A stretch of DNA of 64,000 nt, from positions 193,501,104 through 193,565,103 of the forward strand of contig CM070873.1 in assembly GCA_036365515.1 (NCBI GenBank). The letters run 5' to 3'. The notes beneath the pieces were generated by a model, which was not told the DNA's origin, did no database searches, and worked only from the letters and a program-made list of their open reading frames with translations. Shown here in pieces: positions 45,774-57,323 of the stretch; position 1 is the first letter of the stretch; the number at the start of each line of letters is the position of its first letter. The position numbers and the translations under genes were made by a program. Origin of the DNA: Torymus aiolomorphi (taxonomy: Eukaryota; Arthropoda; Insecta; Hymenoptera; Torymidae).

Positions 45774-46215
45774 ATTATTATTATTATTATTAATTTGAAA
45801 TAGTAACTTCGTTTGAGTAAAGGAAATGAAGTAATGTAAGTAATGAAAATAATAATCATAATTATTATCAGGCTTGGGTAGTAACTAATTAAAAACTTAA
45901 AAGTTAAGTCGAAAGTTAAAAAGTTAATAACTTCTAACTTAACTTAGATAATTTCAAATCATCTTAACTTTTAACTGGACTAGTTGATTATTTTATATTA
46001 ACTTTAACTTTTTAACTTTTTTTTTGTAGTTAAATCTTCAATCTCTATTTTTTATCCGGTAGCATGCATGTACAAAAAACTGCACATCGCCTGAACTTAT
46101 TTGTAATATGTGTAAGCAATTCGTAAAACAATTTTTATCAAAGTATTTAAATTTAAATCAAGAGTATACGCATAAAACATTAGAAGGTGAATCCCAAACT
46201 TGTACAAATTTGTCG
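45774..46215. other. (ATT)n and AT-rich spacer
   Basis: A short (ATT)n after the R1 tail, then a low-complexity stretch built of TTAACTTTTAACTT-like words (45880-46035). Nothing is recognisable before the satellite starts. Confidence 0.55.
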
Positions 46216-46815
46216 GCGGGGGATGTGAGTTCTACGCGAATACGGGAGCGCATCAGACGTGCATACATGGCAAATAAATTATTTAAATAATTCTTAACCC
46301 CAAGCAGGCGGGGGATGCGAGTTCTACGCGTATATGGGAGCGTGTCAGACGTGCATGCATGGCAAAATAATTATTTAAATAATTCTTAACCCCAAGTAGG
46401 CGGGGGATGCGAGTTCTACGCGTATACAGAAGCGGGTCAGATGTGTATACATGGAAAATTAATTATTTCAATAATTCTTAACCCTAAGTAGGTGGGGGAT
46501 GGGAGTTCTACGCGAATACGGGAGCGCGTCAGACGTGAATACATGGCAAAATAATTATTTAAATAATTCTTAACAAGTAGGGGGGGGGGCGAGTTCTACA
46601 CGAATACGGGAGCGCGTCAGACGTGTATATATGGCAAAATAAATATTTTAATAATTGTTAATCCCAAGCAGGCGGGGGATGCGAGTTCTACGCGAATACG
46701 GGAGCGCGTCAGACGTGCATACATGGAAAAATAATGATTTAAATAATTCTTAACCCGAAGTAGGCGGGGGTTGCGAGTTCCACGCGTATACGGGAGCGCG
46801 TCAGACGTGTATACA
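46216..46815 (+). repeat. 92-bp satellite, about seven direct units
   Basis: Unit starts at about 46216, 46308, 46400, 46492, 46580, 46672 and 46764. Each unit has GCGGGGGATGCGAGTTC, ACGCGTATACGGGAGCG, CAGACGTG and the palindrome AATTATTTAAATAATT. Units differ at several positions, so the array is not very recent. Confidence 0.9.
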
Positions 46816-46902
46816 TGTATTTTGCCATGTATGCACGTCTGACGCGCTCCCGTATACGCGTGGAACTCGCATCCCCCGCCTACTTGGGTTTAAGAATTAT
46901 TT
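46816..46902 (-). repeat. Inverted 92-bp satellite unit
   Basis: One unit in reverse orientation directly follows the direct array, with its centre of symmetry near 46817, and is cut off by the LINE at about 46903. Confidence 0.85.
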
Positions 46903-49505
46903 AAATAAACGGAGACACGGAAATGGATAAAGAGGGAGAATGGACATATATAGGCGCAGGAGGGAAGTCAACGATAGACTACCTGATAACAAATATGGAA
47001 GGAAGGGAAATAATAGAAGACATGAGTATAGGTAATAACGAGGACTCCGATCATCAACCGATAGAGGCAGTGTTGACATTGAGAACGGAGAAGAGAGAAA
47101 AGGACAATGGAACAAGAACAGACTGGTCAGAGAAAGGAATAAGGCAGTACATAGGAAACCTAGCAGAGAAAGAAAAAGCAAAGACATGGAAAGAACTAAA
47201 TGAAAAGGTAAAAAGAAGCACAGTAGTAACAAATTACAGCATAGACAACAAAGCAAAACTGGAGAAATGGTGGGACAAAACATGCCACGTGAGGAAAATA
47301 GAACTGAAAAGAGTTCTAAGAGACTGCAAAGCGGGAGTGAGAAGTACCTCGGAATACATAGAAAAGAAAAAAGAATACAGAGAGTGGATAAAGAAAAAGA
47401 AAATAGAGTGAAGTGAGAAGATGATAGAAGAGATAGAAAGAGATACAGAAGCGCGAGAAGCTTCTGGAAAATAATAAACGCAGAGAAAGACAGAAACCAA
47501 GAAGTAAGTGACAAAATAAAGAAAGAAGAATTGATGACATTCCTGAAAGAGCAGCTAAAAGGCACGGAAATACGGGAAGGAGAGATAGAAAACATGGAAA
47601 GAAAGCAAGAAAGGTTGACGTGGGAAGAAGATGAGATAGGCCAGGAGGAGGTCCGAAGTGCAATAAATAAACTAAAGAGGAGGAAAGCAGCCGGAAAAGA
47701 CGGAATACAAAACGAAGCGTGGATATTTGGAGAGGAAGAAATTGTAGAAAAACTAAAAGGAATACTAAACGAAATATGGAAGAAAGGTGAGATACCAGAG
47801 GAGTGGAAAGTAGGAACCATAAAGCCAATCTTTAAAAAAGGAGAGAGAGAGATGAGGTAAAGAACTACAGAGGACTGACGCTGGTGGATAAAGGGTTCAA
47901 AATGTACGCAGAGATACTGAGGAAAAGATTAGAGGACTATCTGGAAGAAGGAAAAAAGCTAGGAGACCTGCAGTTTGGTTTCAGGAAAGGAAGCGGCACC
48001 ATAGACGCAGTGTTTCTGCTAAAAAGTGCAGTAGAATCGGAATTGAAGAAAGAAGGAGGAAAGAAGGAGGCTTGCGGGCATGCTTGGCGGATCTCAAAGG
48101 AGCCTTTGACAACAAAAAAGAGAATCGATATGGAAAGAAATGGAGAATATGGGAGTAAACACGAAATTGAGAAACAGGATTAATGAAATATACGAAGATA
48201 CGAAGTGTGAGGTAGTGCTGAAGGGAAAAAAGCTAGGAATGTTCAAAACGGAAGAAGGGGTGAGACAAGAATGCCCGCTTAACCCGACACTTTTCAATGT
48301 GAGTATGGCGGGATTGGAGGAAGAATAGAGCAAAGTGCAGGAAGGAGGAATAGTGATAGAAAAAAAGAAGATATACTCAATAAGATACGCGGATGATGTT
48401 ATCCTGCTGGCAAATAATGAAATAGGTATGAAGGAGATGATAAAAAGGTTCGGCAAATTTATAGAAAGAAGAGGAATGGAGTTGAACACCAAAAAGACAA
48501 AAATTATAAAGTTCAGAAGAAACGGAAGAAGGGGGTCGACCCGGTGTTCAAATGGAAGGAAGAGAAATAGAGAATGAAGAAACATACCTGGGATACAAGA
48601 TATAGAGTAACAACGGAGACACGAAACATATAGAGTACATAGCAGGAAAAGCAAACGCCGTTTTGGGAAGAGTATGGAGCATAGGAGAAAGGAAATTCAA
48701 AGAAGACTGGGAGAGAAGGATGAAGCTATTTGACGCATTAGTACGCAGCGTTATAACTTACGGAGCGGAAATGTGGGGCTACAAGGAATGGAAGGAGATA
48801 GAGAAAATTCAGAATAAGTACATAAAGTGGACGCTAAGACTGGACAAAACAACGCCCAGTCATATAATACACGAAGAAATGAACAGATGGAAGATAGCAA
48901 TACAGACCGGAAAAAGAGCGATGAAGTATGAGCAGAAAGTAGCGCAAAGCGAAGGGAATACAATAATAAAAGAATGCATGAGAGTGATAACAAGCAGTAA
49001 TGCGAAGTCGGAAATGGGAGAGAGAAGAAGGAAATTCTACGAAGACAAAGGATGGTCGGCGAGCGAAGTGAGTAGAAGGATTGCAGAAGGAGAAACAGTA
49101 TGGCCAGAGATGGTGGAGAGAGGAACGGACGAAGAAAAGCAGAGGAGAACGGCAGAAATAAGAGAGTCAAGGTTTGCAAAAGAGATAAGTAATATCATTT
49201 TCCAGCAGGAGACACCAAGCTACCTTAAGAACACGGAAACGAAAAAGAAGAAAGAGCTGGAGATACAGGCAAGATTTAGACTAGGGAGCGAGAATAGGAG
49301 CACGGGGTACTGGAGCAGAGAGGAGGAGAAGAGGTGCAGAATATGTAAAAACAGCGAAGAGACCCTTAAACATATATTCGAAGAGTCTGAGGCTACAAGA
49401 GTGCAAGGAAAGAGATGGGAAGAGATTGTCAACGGTGAAAGAAAGACCCTGTCGAAACTGATGGAAACGCGATGGAAAAGAAGGAGAGCAGAACAAGACA
49501 GGTAA
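46903..49505 (+). pseudogene. LINE ORF2 fragment: endonuclease end, reverse transcriptase, zinc finger
   Basis: It starts inside the endonuclease (GGKSTIDYLI, NEDSDHQPIEAVLTL near 47040). The reverse transcriptase blocks KAAGKDGIQNEAW (47690), PIFKKGE (47825), NYRGLTLVD (47860), LQFGFRKG (47970) and YADDVILL (48382) lie in several frames, so at least four frameshifts are present. The box normally GCPLSP reads ECPLNP. The last piece (48663-49505) has SVITYGAEMWGYKE and a finger CRIC...H....S, with the final cysteine lost. It resembles LINEs common in ants and wasps; the clade is not fixed. Confidence 0.75.
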
Positions 49506-50224
49506 AGAGAACAGAATGAGAATGGAGTGAGAACGACAACAAAGATCGGAAATGTAGAAGAACCCTATGGAATGGTAGATAATCGAACAGCGGTAGCTGT
49601 GAGAGAGCCCTAAGCACACAGGACGATAATGGAGGGAAACACAACCAGAAGCCACACTAGATAAAAGCAGGAAAGCGCGAGTAGTAAAGAGGTTAAGAGG
49701 TCCGAGTAAGCATAAAGGCAGAAATGGAGATACTGATGAAGAGAATAACAGACCTGGAGCTGAGAGTTAAAGGAGAAATAGAGAGGAAGTTACGCTGGGA
49801 AGAAACGATGAAGAAAGAACATGCAGTGCAAGAGGACAGATATGAAAAAGAGATAAAGAAGCTGAAGGAGAGGTTATAAAAAGTGGAAAGGATGTGGGAG
49901 CTAAAAGAGAAAAAATACCTCAGAATAGAAGATGTAGATAAAGAATACACTTGGTCTTGGTTCGAGGGCGTGAATGTGAGTGCACGTGCGCGAGACAGCT
50001 CTAGCTAAATTCTGCGATTTTAGTAGGTAAAAGCAAGTAAAAAAGGAAGTAAGTATAGAAATAGGCAAAAGAGAGGATAAAGTTTATTAGGAAGTGAAAG
50101 TTTGTTCGGAAAATAAGAAGGTGGATAAGTATAGCGAGGTTAATAGTAGCGAGATATTTTAAGGTTAGTTTGCGAATCTGAGAAGGCGTGAAGGTGAGGC
50201 GAGGAGGGGAAGAGCATCGAGGAC
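49506..50224 (+). other. LINE 3'/5' junction region with a coiled-coil frame
   Basis: After the ORF2 end no clear A tail is seen. A short frame at 49724-49879 encodes a charged coiled coil (MKRITDLELRVKGEIERKL) and may be a fragment of ORF1. The segment to 50224 would correspond to a 5' untranslated part if a second LINE copy starts here. Confidence 0.45.
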
Positions 50225-51635
50225 ATGGATACAAGAAATTCGATACTGAAAGGAAAAGGCGAGAAGTCCGAGAAACCAAAGAACGAAGAAAGAAAGCAAA
50301 GGACTCTGGAGGAGACTATGAAGAAAACGGTGAAATTTAAGACGGACGACAGGAAAGAAAGGAGGGAGAAGGGCAAAGAGGAAAGGCGACGGGAAAGTGA
50401 GGACTTATAGGTGAGATTGTTAGAAGAGGTAAGAAAGATAAGAGCGGAAAAAATAGAAATAGAAAAGATTAAGATAGATTTAAATAAGGCAATAAGAGAG
50501 GTAAATGAAAGACTAGAAAAGCTAGAAATGAAATTCCAGGAATTGGAGGAGAGAGATAGGGAATGGGAGCAGCAATCGGTAACAGCGAGATCAGGCTTAG
50601 GGAGCGTGGCGTCAGATGGCGACATTAGATCGGTGGGTAGCGAGAGAAGCAGGATGACGGGAGTAAGCGGACGGAGCTATGTATCGCTATCGAACAGAGA
50701 CGTGGTAAGAATTAAAAGGTTAATGCATAAGTAGGATAGAAATGAGAGAAAGAGGAATATAGTAATTAGAGGGATATAACAGATAGGTGGCAACATTAAG
50801 GAAGAGGTGGAAAATTTCTTGAGAGAAAAATTGGAAGTCCAGGTAAGTGTAGGTTATGCAAGAGTCAGTGGCAGGGTTATTGTAGCAAAAATAGGGGGAG
50901 AAGGAAAAAGTGAGGTGATGAGGAATAAAAGTAAACTGAAAGGGACAAGAATTTACATAGAAAATGATCTGAGCCTAGATGATAGAAAAAGACAGGAGGA
51001 GATGCATAGATGGGTTAAACAAAAAAAAGAGAAGGGTTGGAATGTAAAATCAGGTACAGGGAGAGTATGGTTCAAGGGAGTTTGGAGGAGGTGGGAGGAG
51101 AAAGAGAGTTTAGAGAAGGAAATGGAAAGGATAACATCTGGAAGGAGGGATGATAAGGAGGCAGGAAAAAATACAGAAAATTTAGAAAGTAACGAAGCTG
51201 AGGGAGCGGTAGGGGGAGAGGGTAAGGAAAATTCTAAGCAGAATTTCTAAAGATCCAGAAATGGAAAGAAAAGACTTTAGGTAGGCGTATAAGTGACGAA
51301 GTCAAAGAAGTAGATGAGAAGAGGAAAAAGTTAAATGGTGAGGATAAAATTATAAATAGAGAGGCAAATAATAATGCAAATAATATAAATATAAACAGAG
51401 ACAATGAAGAAGTAAAAGAAAAAATAACTCAAAATGAGAAAAACAAAAACAAATACAGTGAGGAGAGGGAAACAGCAAATAGTGAGGAAAGCATAACAGT
51501 AATTAAAGGGGGATACAAAATAGATAACAGCGAGGTATGGGAAAGGGTAAATAGCGAAGAAAGGGAGGAAAATGAAATAGAAACTAGTGAGGACAAGCTT
51601 AGAGAGGAAAGTCGCAGGAAAAGTATAATCTTCTG
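50225..51635 (+). pseudogene. L1-like LINE ORF1 (coiled coil plus RRM-like domain), broken
   Basis: A basic N-terminus, a long heptad-rich coiled coil (about 50411-50580), then RNIVIRGI near 50755, the usual start of the ORF1 RRM, and its continuation KEEVENFLREKL, GRVIVAKIGG, KLKGTRIYIENDLSLDDR up to 51250. Stops at 50408, 50732 and 50777 interrupt it. A charged tail in other frames continues to about 51635, where the satellite begins. It is probably ORF1 of the same LINE family as 46903-49505, but that link is inference. Confidence 0.65.
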
Positions 51636-52330
51636 ACGCGCTCCCGTAAACGCGTAGAACTCGCATCCCCCACACACTTGGGGCTAAGAATTATTTAAAT
51701 AATTATTTTGCCATGTATGCACGTCTGACGCGCTCCCGTATACGCGTGGAACTCGCATCCCCCGCCTGCTCGGGGTTAAGAATTTTTTAAATAATTATTT
51801 TGCTATATATACACGTCTGACGCACTCCCGTATACGCGTGGAACTCGCATCACCACCTACTTGGGGTTAAATATTATTAAAATAATTATTTTGCCATGTC
51901 TGACGCGCTCCCGTATACGCGTGGAACTCACATCCCCCGCCTGTTTGGGGTTAAGAATTATTTAAATAATTATTTTGCCATGTATACAGGTCTGAAGCAC
52001 TCCCGTTTACGCGCGGAACTCGCATCCCCCGCCTGCTTGGGGTCAAGAATTATTTAAATAATTATTTTGCCATGTATACACGTCTGATGCATCTCCCGCC
52101 TGCTTCGGATTAAGAATTATTGAAATAATTATTTTGCTACGTATACAAGTCTGACGCACTCCCGTTTACGCGTGTAACTCGCGTCCCCCGGCGACTTGGG
52201 GTTGAGAATTATTTAAATAATCGTGTTGCACGCCTTCGGAATTTTGATACATGCATGGACCTCCTATCCCACGGTTATTTGGATTTAATAATTATTTAAA
52301 TAATAGTGTCGCAAGTCGACGTCACTTCCT
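51636..52330 (-). repeat. 92-bp satellite, about seven to eight reversed units
   Basis: Units begin near 51634, 51726, 51816, 51898, 51992, 52084 and 52149. They are in reverse orientation to the array at 46216, with shortened units and increasing divergence toward 52330. Confidence 0.85.
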
Positions 52331-52651
52331 TTATATATACGTGGCCATTGTCGCCCCGTTTTTTTTTCATCCCATACGCGTGTAAAATAAGAATAATGCA
52401 TTTTTCTAAAAAGTGCATATTTTATGCATTATTTAATTTTTGTCAAAATATCATGCAGGAGGCACGGTTCTAAAAATATTTAATTAGTCATTTTTTATTT
52501 AATAATTAAGTTTTGAATGTTTAATTAAAACTCGTTTAATTCAGAAATAAAAATGCAATCTCCAATTAACCGCTTGTTTAAGGAAAGATTAAAAATTTAA
52601 TTCTTAATTAAACGAGTTTTAATTATAGATTCAAAATTCAATTCTGCTGAA
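52331..52651. other. AT-rich spacer with an inverted pair
   Basis: GTTTAATTAAAACTCGTTTAATT at about 52520 pairs with AATTAAACGAGTTTTAATTA at about 52600. No coding. Confidence 0.5.
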
Positions 52652-52852
52652 TATGAGAATTTTTGGGTATTATACCTCACAGATGATATCATACACAGTA
52701 GTATACTACCAGTATAATACTAAAGTAGAGGCATTTTTGGTATAATACCATTTGTAGTATAATACCGCAGTTTATGACAAATTTGGAGTATTATACTGAT
52801 TTTGGTATTATACGATATGAAACCTCTTCACCGTGTCGTAAAACCAACCCTG
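52652..52852. repeat. Left arm of inverted pair with GTATAATAC cluster 2
   Basis: About nine GTATAATAC or GTATTATAC motifs, then CACCGTGTCGTAAAACCAACC. The reverse complement of much of this is at 55553-55690, with part of the middle missing there. The pair encloses about 2.7 kb. Confidence 0.75.
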
Positions 52853-53444
52853 CCGGGACGAGCGAGCGGGGCGAAGGCGCACCCTTTATTCTTTGGGTTG
52901 GGTCTCTAACCTTACTTTTTTTTCAGAATATTTCGCTCATCATTTTTTATATACGTAGATACCGTGCATAAGGTACTTTATTAGAAAGCGTTTTTTATTT
53001 ACATTCTACCTGTAAAGTTTGATGATGAAAGATGCTTTCGTATTGAAGCTGTTAAGCTATAAAGTTTTCGTCCCCGCGAAATGAAAATAATTTTTTCCTT
53101 CAGTCTATAGTGACAATTTTTGCAGCCTGGGGGAAAATTTTTGGTAGTTAGTATAAATACTTATTGTTTTTCGCACTTGCGAACTTATTAGGTTGGAAAA
53201 CATTTTCATGTTTCGGACAATAACGATTCGAATACAACTATATCGATCATATTTTCTTTATTCATCATGACCAGTCGACGATTCGAATACTCTAATTACA
53301 TGCATTCATTAAAAAAGTCACGAGTACATAACATAATTCGGAGTAAAAAATTCTATATTTTGCTGCAAATACGAAGTGAACGTTCGCCTTTTCGATACCC
53401 ACCCGGGTGGAGCAATTTTCACTAATTCAAATTTAGAGAATATA
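52853..53444. other. Noncoding stretch
   Basis: No gene. The last 45 bases belong to the repeat shared in reverse with 35432-35480. Confidence 0.45.
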
Positions 53445-53641
53445 CTGTGGTAAAACGATTATGTTGCATTGCAACGCATATCGCTAAGAGTAATTTTGTA
53501 TTGCCCCATAGTGAAGAATTTTTTATTGCATAACGTTTCGATATACAAAGTGTACAAACAAACAAAACTTATTGCTATGGCGTAATATAAAATTACCTTT
53601 AGCGATATGCGTTGCGATGCTACATAATCGTTTTACCACAG
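53445..53641. mobile_element. TA-flanked MITE (CTGTGGTAAAACG), copy 2
   Basis: Same inverted arms as 35228-35431 (CTGTGGTAAAACGATTATG, GCATATCGCTAAGAGTAATTTT and reverse), with TA on both sides. The sequence that follows (to about 53760) also matches 35096-35225 in reverse. Confidence 0.75.
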
Positions 53642-53886
53642 TATACGTCACATTAAAACAAAATTTTGTTCAAAATGGTACTATTCATCCTAAAAACATA
53701 CCTGTATTAGGCGGTGATAAACATTTTATCGTATATCATTGAAGAGCAACCCCCCGGGCCGCCAGAGTCAGTCGCTACTGAGCACATGAGACGTTTCGTA
53801 GCTCCAGACCTGGGTCATTACCAACTAGCTTGGTACTCTGTTGCACTTGTGCATGTTGCGCTCAGAAGCTCTATAATCGGTCGTTG

Positions 53887-54150
53887 CCATAGACTTATAC
53901 TCATAGACTGCGCGCTCTTACGGGCGGCGTGAAGCCCAAGAAGGCGGCGCGTGGTCATGCTATCTCTACAGTGGTGGAGGTAGAGGGGACATGGTGACGG
54001 CAGAGGAGGAGAGGACGTTGAGGGGAACACTCTCCCCCCACCAAGCGCCCATTAGAAAGAGAGAGCATGACCACAGCTATTGCCCTCTCTCTCTTACCCG
54101 GCTTCAGCGCTTTACACGGGAGCGCACAGTCTATGAGTATAAGTCTATGG
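53887..54150. mobile_element. MITE with CCATAGACTTATACTC termini
   Basis: CCATAGACTTATACTCATAGACTG at the left and its reverse complement at the right give arms of about 35 bp. TCGTT precedes each end of the site (53881-53885 and 54151-54155). A longer flanking similarity, about 35 bp around ACCAACTAGCTTGGTACTCTG at 53820 and 54157, indicates a local duplication. Confidence 0.7.
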
Positions 54151-54624
54151 TCGTTACCAACTAGTTTGGTACTCTGCTGCATTGGTGCTTGTCACCGTGT
54201 ATGTTGCGCCGTTGAGCTTTAGTCAAAAGTTACTAAGTACTCTAAACGCTTCGTAACAGTGTTGCATCAGTGCGCGTAATCTGGCTCTATCTTATTGTTA
54301 GACTGAGTTTATATCGAGTCATGAACACGTTAATCGAACAATTTTTAATTGTAAAAGCCATTAATTCCAGTTACAATTTAATTCAATAAATTGCATCATT
54401 AACTTTAATCTTCTCGTATGTGTTCATTTCAAACTACCCGCAACTCCATGCGCTTTAGTGCTTAATTGAGCAAACATTCCAACATTCTGATTGGTTGACT
54501 TGGCGACCATTGCAGAAGTGCCTTCCAACTCGCAGACCCCAACTCGGGTCGTAACACTGTCAAAGGCTATGTACTCATATCCCTCTCCTTCTCCCTCTAT
54601 ATAAAAAATGCATCCTCGACGTTG
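54151..54624. other. Noncoding stretch
   Basis: Begins with the second copy of the duplicated ACCAACTAG segment; nothing else recognisable. Confidence 0.45.
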
Positions 54625-54627
54625 TTA

Positions 54628-54810
54628 TGGCCCTGGCCACAAAAACGCGTACGACCGCGTTCGACTGCATTCGACCGCCGTCAGGCGCATGCGCTAGCTT
54701 CTCTCATTGGTCATCGTAGGAGCTGAGCCTACTTCCAACCAATGAGAGAAGCGACCGCGTGCGCCTGACCGCGGTCGAATGCAGTCGTGCGCGTTTATGT
54801 GGCCAGGGCC
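54628..54810. mobile_element. Harbinger-type MITE, TTA duplication, GC-rich
   Basis: GGCCCTGGCCACAAAAACGCG and CGCGTTTATGTGGCCAGGGCC form inverted arms that continue through GACTGCATTCGACCG to ACCAATGAGAGAAG. TTA flanks (54625-54627 and 54811-54813). The end motif is shared with 33555-34610. Confidence 0.75.
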
Positions 54811-54816
54811 TTAGAC

Positions 54817-54972
54817 AGCCAATCCCTATTGTATGCCGTATGCGTTTACTATTCGTAGACTCGCTGATTGGTTAAAATTTAAAGAACAACCAATCAGCGG
54901 GAAGTCTACGAGTAGTGAACGCATACGGCATACGGAATACGGCATGCAATGTGGATTGGCAGTGAACTATGT
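54817..54972. mobile_element. Small foldback MITE
   Basis: AGCCAATCC at the left and GGATTGGC at the right bound arms containing GTATGCCGTATGCG and CGCATACGGCATAC, with a short AT-rich centre. Confidence 0.65.
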
Positions 54973-55322
54973 TTGCGTAGACGACTAGATGAAGACGAGT
55001 CGCGCAACATGTAAGGCAATTCTACAATGAAAACTAGAAAGTTAATTTATTAATTTCTAATAAACGTTAAATAAAATAACATATCCACACAAGACTTTTG
55101 TATAAAATGGCGAACTTTGAGTCTTAAGGGGGTTTCACCAACGAGGCCTGAACCCACAGAGCACGGCGCCCCGTGCGACGCATACAGGCTCTCGCATGCG
55201 CTCCCCTTCTCTTTCTGCTGACAATTGCTTGCTACGAGACTGAGCACAGATACCGAGAGACACCTGTCTGTGTGCGCAGCAAGCGTGTGCGCCAGCGGCG
55301 CTCCCGCTTTCTCAAGAGCCTT

Positions 55323-55535
55323 CTACAACCTCATGTAAAAACTGTGCGTGCACGCAAATTTCACTAGATTTCACTAGAATAAGAAGTGCAACCAACGTTT
55401 ATTAAAAATAAAAACTGTTTCCTAACCTCAAATAAACAAAGTGTGGCAATTTTTGGTCAAGGTTGGTTGCACAACTAACTCTAGCAAAATCTAGTGAGAT
55501 TTGCGTGCACGCACAGTTTTTGCGTGAGGTTGTAG
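55323..55535. mobile_element. MITE with CTACAACCTCA termini
   Basis: CTACAACCTCATGTAAAAACTG at the left and CAGTTTTTGCGTGAGGTTGTAG at the right, arms about 50 bp including GCGTGCACGCAAAT. No clear target duplication. Confidence 0.75.
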
Positions 55536-55552
55536 ATGGGGCATAACCCCTC

Positions 55553-55720
55553 GCCAATGGGTTGGTTTTACGACACGGTGGAAAGGTTTTATACCGTATA
55601 ATACTAAAATCAGTATAATACTCTAAATTTGTCGTAAACTGCAGTATAATACTGCAATTGGAATTATACCCAAAAGTTCTCATAAGCAGTAGTATTATAC
55701 CAAAACTGGTATCTTACTGA
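55553..55720. repeat. Right arm of inverted pair with GTATAATAC cluster 3
   Basis: Reverse complement of 52652-52852 with one internal part missing, sharing GGTTGGTTTTACGACACGGTG and several GTATAATAC motifs. Confidence 0.7.
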
Positions 55721-56290
55721 AAAAAGCACGACAATAATAAATTAATAATAAAAAAAAAAAACGTATTATTATACACAATACTGCAGTAATAATTAATAAA
55801 TAAAGTACTAATCTAATAAAAATTTGTACAATTATAATAAAAGTAGAAGTAACTTTCAGTTTATATTATATTTATAATTAAAAAACGTTTCTAAATAAAA
55901 TCATGAGTTCTGCTAGAAAATGAAATAAAACAAATGATATTCTGAGTGTAATAACATCTAATTATGTTAAATAAATCGAAGGGTCTGTTCAAATAAACTA
56001 CTATTAAACAGTACACAATAAGCACATTTATTAACATACTCAGAATCTCTAGTGCAACTCTCTCTCTCTTATTACAACCATTCACGACGGAAGCACTCCC
56101 GCTCGCACTCACCATACGCTTACTACTATACCCATGTGATGGCGCTGCGCACACACTTTCTGGTTTTCAGATATAAATGTACCTCATATCTTAATACACC
56201 TCCTTACATTTATATCTCTCGCAATACAATATTCTTTACATTAAATTCAATCATTCTCGCAGATACAATATTCTCAAATCAAATCTAATA
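55721..56290. other. AT-rich noncoding stretch
   Basis: No gene or recognisable repeat. A TA immediately precedes the CACTGAGAA end of the next repeat. Confidence 0.45.
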
Positions 56291-57323
56291 CACTGAGAAC
56301 CAAATTTCTTTGAAACAAAAAAAGCTTTCTTTGATTCAAAGAAATGTATATGATACCTAAATATTCTTTGAATCAAAGAAAATTTCATTGCAGTTAAGAA
56401 ATATGTCTTTACGTAAAATAAATATTTGGTTGGATCCAAAGAAAAAATCTACTAAGTACAGTCAATGAATTATTTTATTGAAGTAAAGAAATAATCTTTG
56501 TCTCAATACGAAGGTATCGTTGATTTAAAGAAATTGATGTCATTCAATTGACAAAATTCTTTTGAAGAAATATTTGTTCAGCCTAAAAAAATATTTTCTT
56601 CTTTCAAAAGATGGATCTTTTGTTTCAAAAAATAACGACATTGAATTAAAGAAAACTGTCTTCTACTGAAATTCGCTAAAACCAAAGACAGCGTGCATAC
56701 TAAGAAAGCTCTAGTTTTTTGATTCTATGCTACAGATATTTGCTGCAAAGAAATTATTTTATTGAACTTAAAGTTAATTTCTTACGATGTATTTACTAAT
56801 TTCAAAGAAGCGCTTATTAATGCGAAAGTAATATGTATTGCATTGAATACCATAATTTTTAACGACAAAGAAATATTTCATTATTTTTACTATTCGTTTG
56901 TATAATTTAAATCCTAACATCAATAAAAGCATGTATACTGGCAAAGGTCGAAGATTTTGACTTAAAGGTACAGGTTTTAACGGCAAAGAAATGATTTTCT
57001 TGAACTTGGTGTTAATTTCTTATACGTATTTGCTAATTTCAAAGAAACGCGTCATTATTAATAAATATTCCCTTGTTTTCACACTATGAAGTTTCTAAAT
57101 GTCAATCGTAATTTCAAAGAAAGCATGCACAGTAAGGAAGCCTCCTGATTTTGACTCAATGATACTGGTATTAATGGCAAAGTAATGAATTTCTTGAAAG
57201 AAGTTGAAATTTCTAACGCTGTATTTGCTCTATTCAAAGAAACGCATCATTATGCGAAAGAACAAATTTTTGATTGAATGCAATCATTTTTTTCGAACAA
57301 ATAAATATTTCATTGTTTTTACT
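56291..57323. repeat. CAAAGAAA-rich repeat, left part
   Basis: It starts TA-CACTGAGAACCAAATTTC and then carries roughly thirty CAAAGAAA / TTTCTTTG motifs on both strands. Its right part settles into a unit of about 243 bp (ATTTCAAAGAAAGCATGCA ... CGAACAAATAAATATTTC) that continues at 63178. The CACTGAGAA start resembles the TA-flanked MITE at 29241, so it may be the end of a large TA-targeting element. Confidence 0.65.

Noticed and set aside
46108..46290. Frame beginning MCKQFVKQFLSKY before the satellite
   Set aside because: It has a CxxC pair but no further zinc-finger residues, and it runs into the satellite; not supported as a hAT BED finger.
46216..46815. CRISPR-like array appearance of the 92-bp satellite
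   Set aside because: The units are tandem with no distinct spacers, and the context is eukaryotic.
46897..47828. Long minus-strand open frames rich in Leu/Phe/Ser opposite the LINE
   Set aside because: Shadow of purine-rich LINE coding on the plus strand; the plus frames carry the RT motifs.
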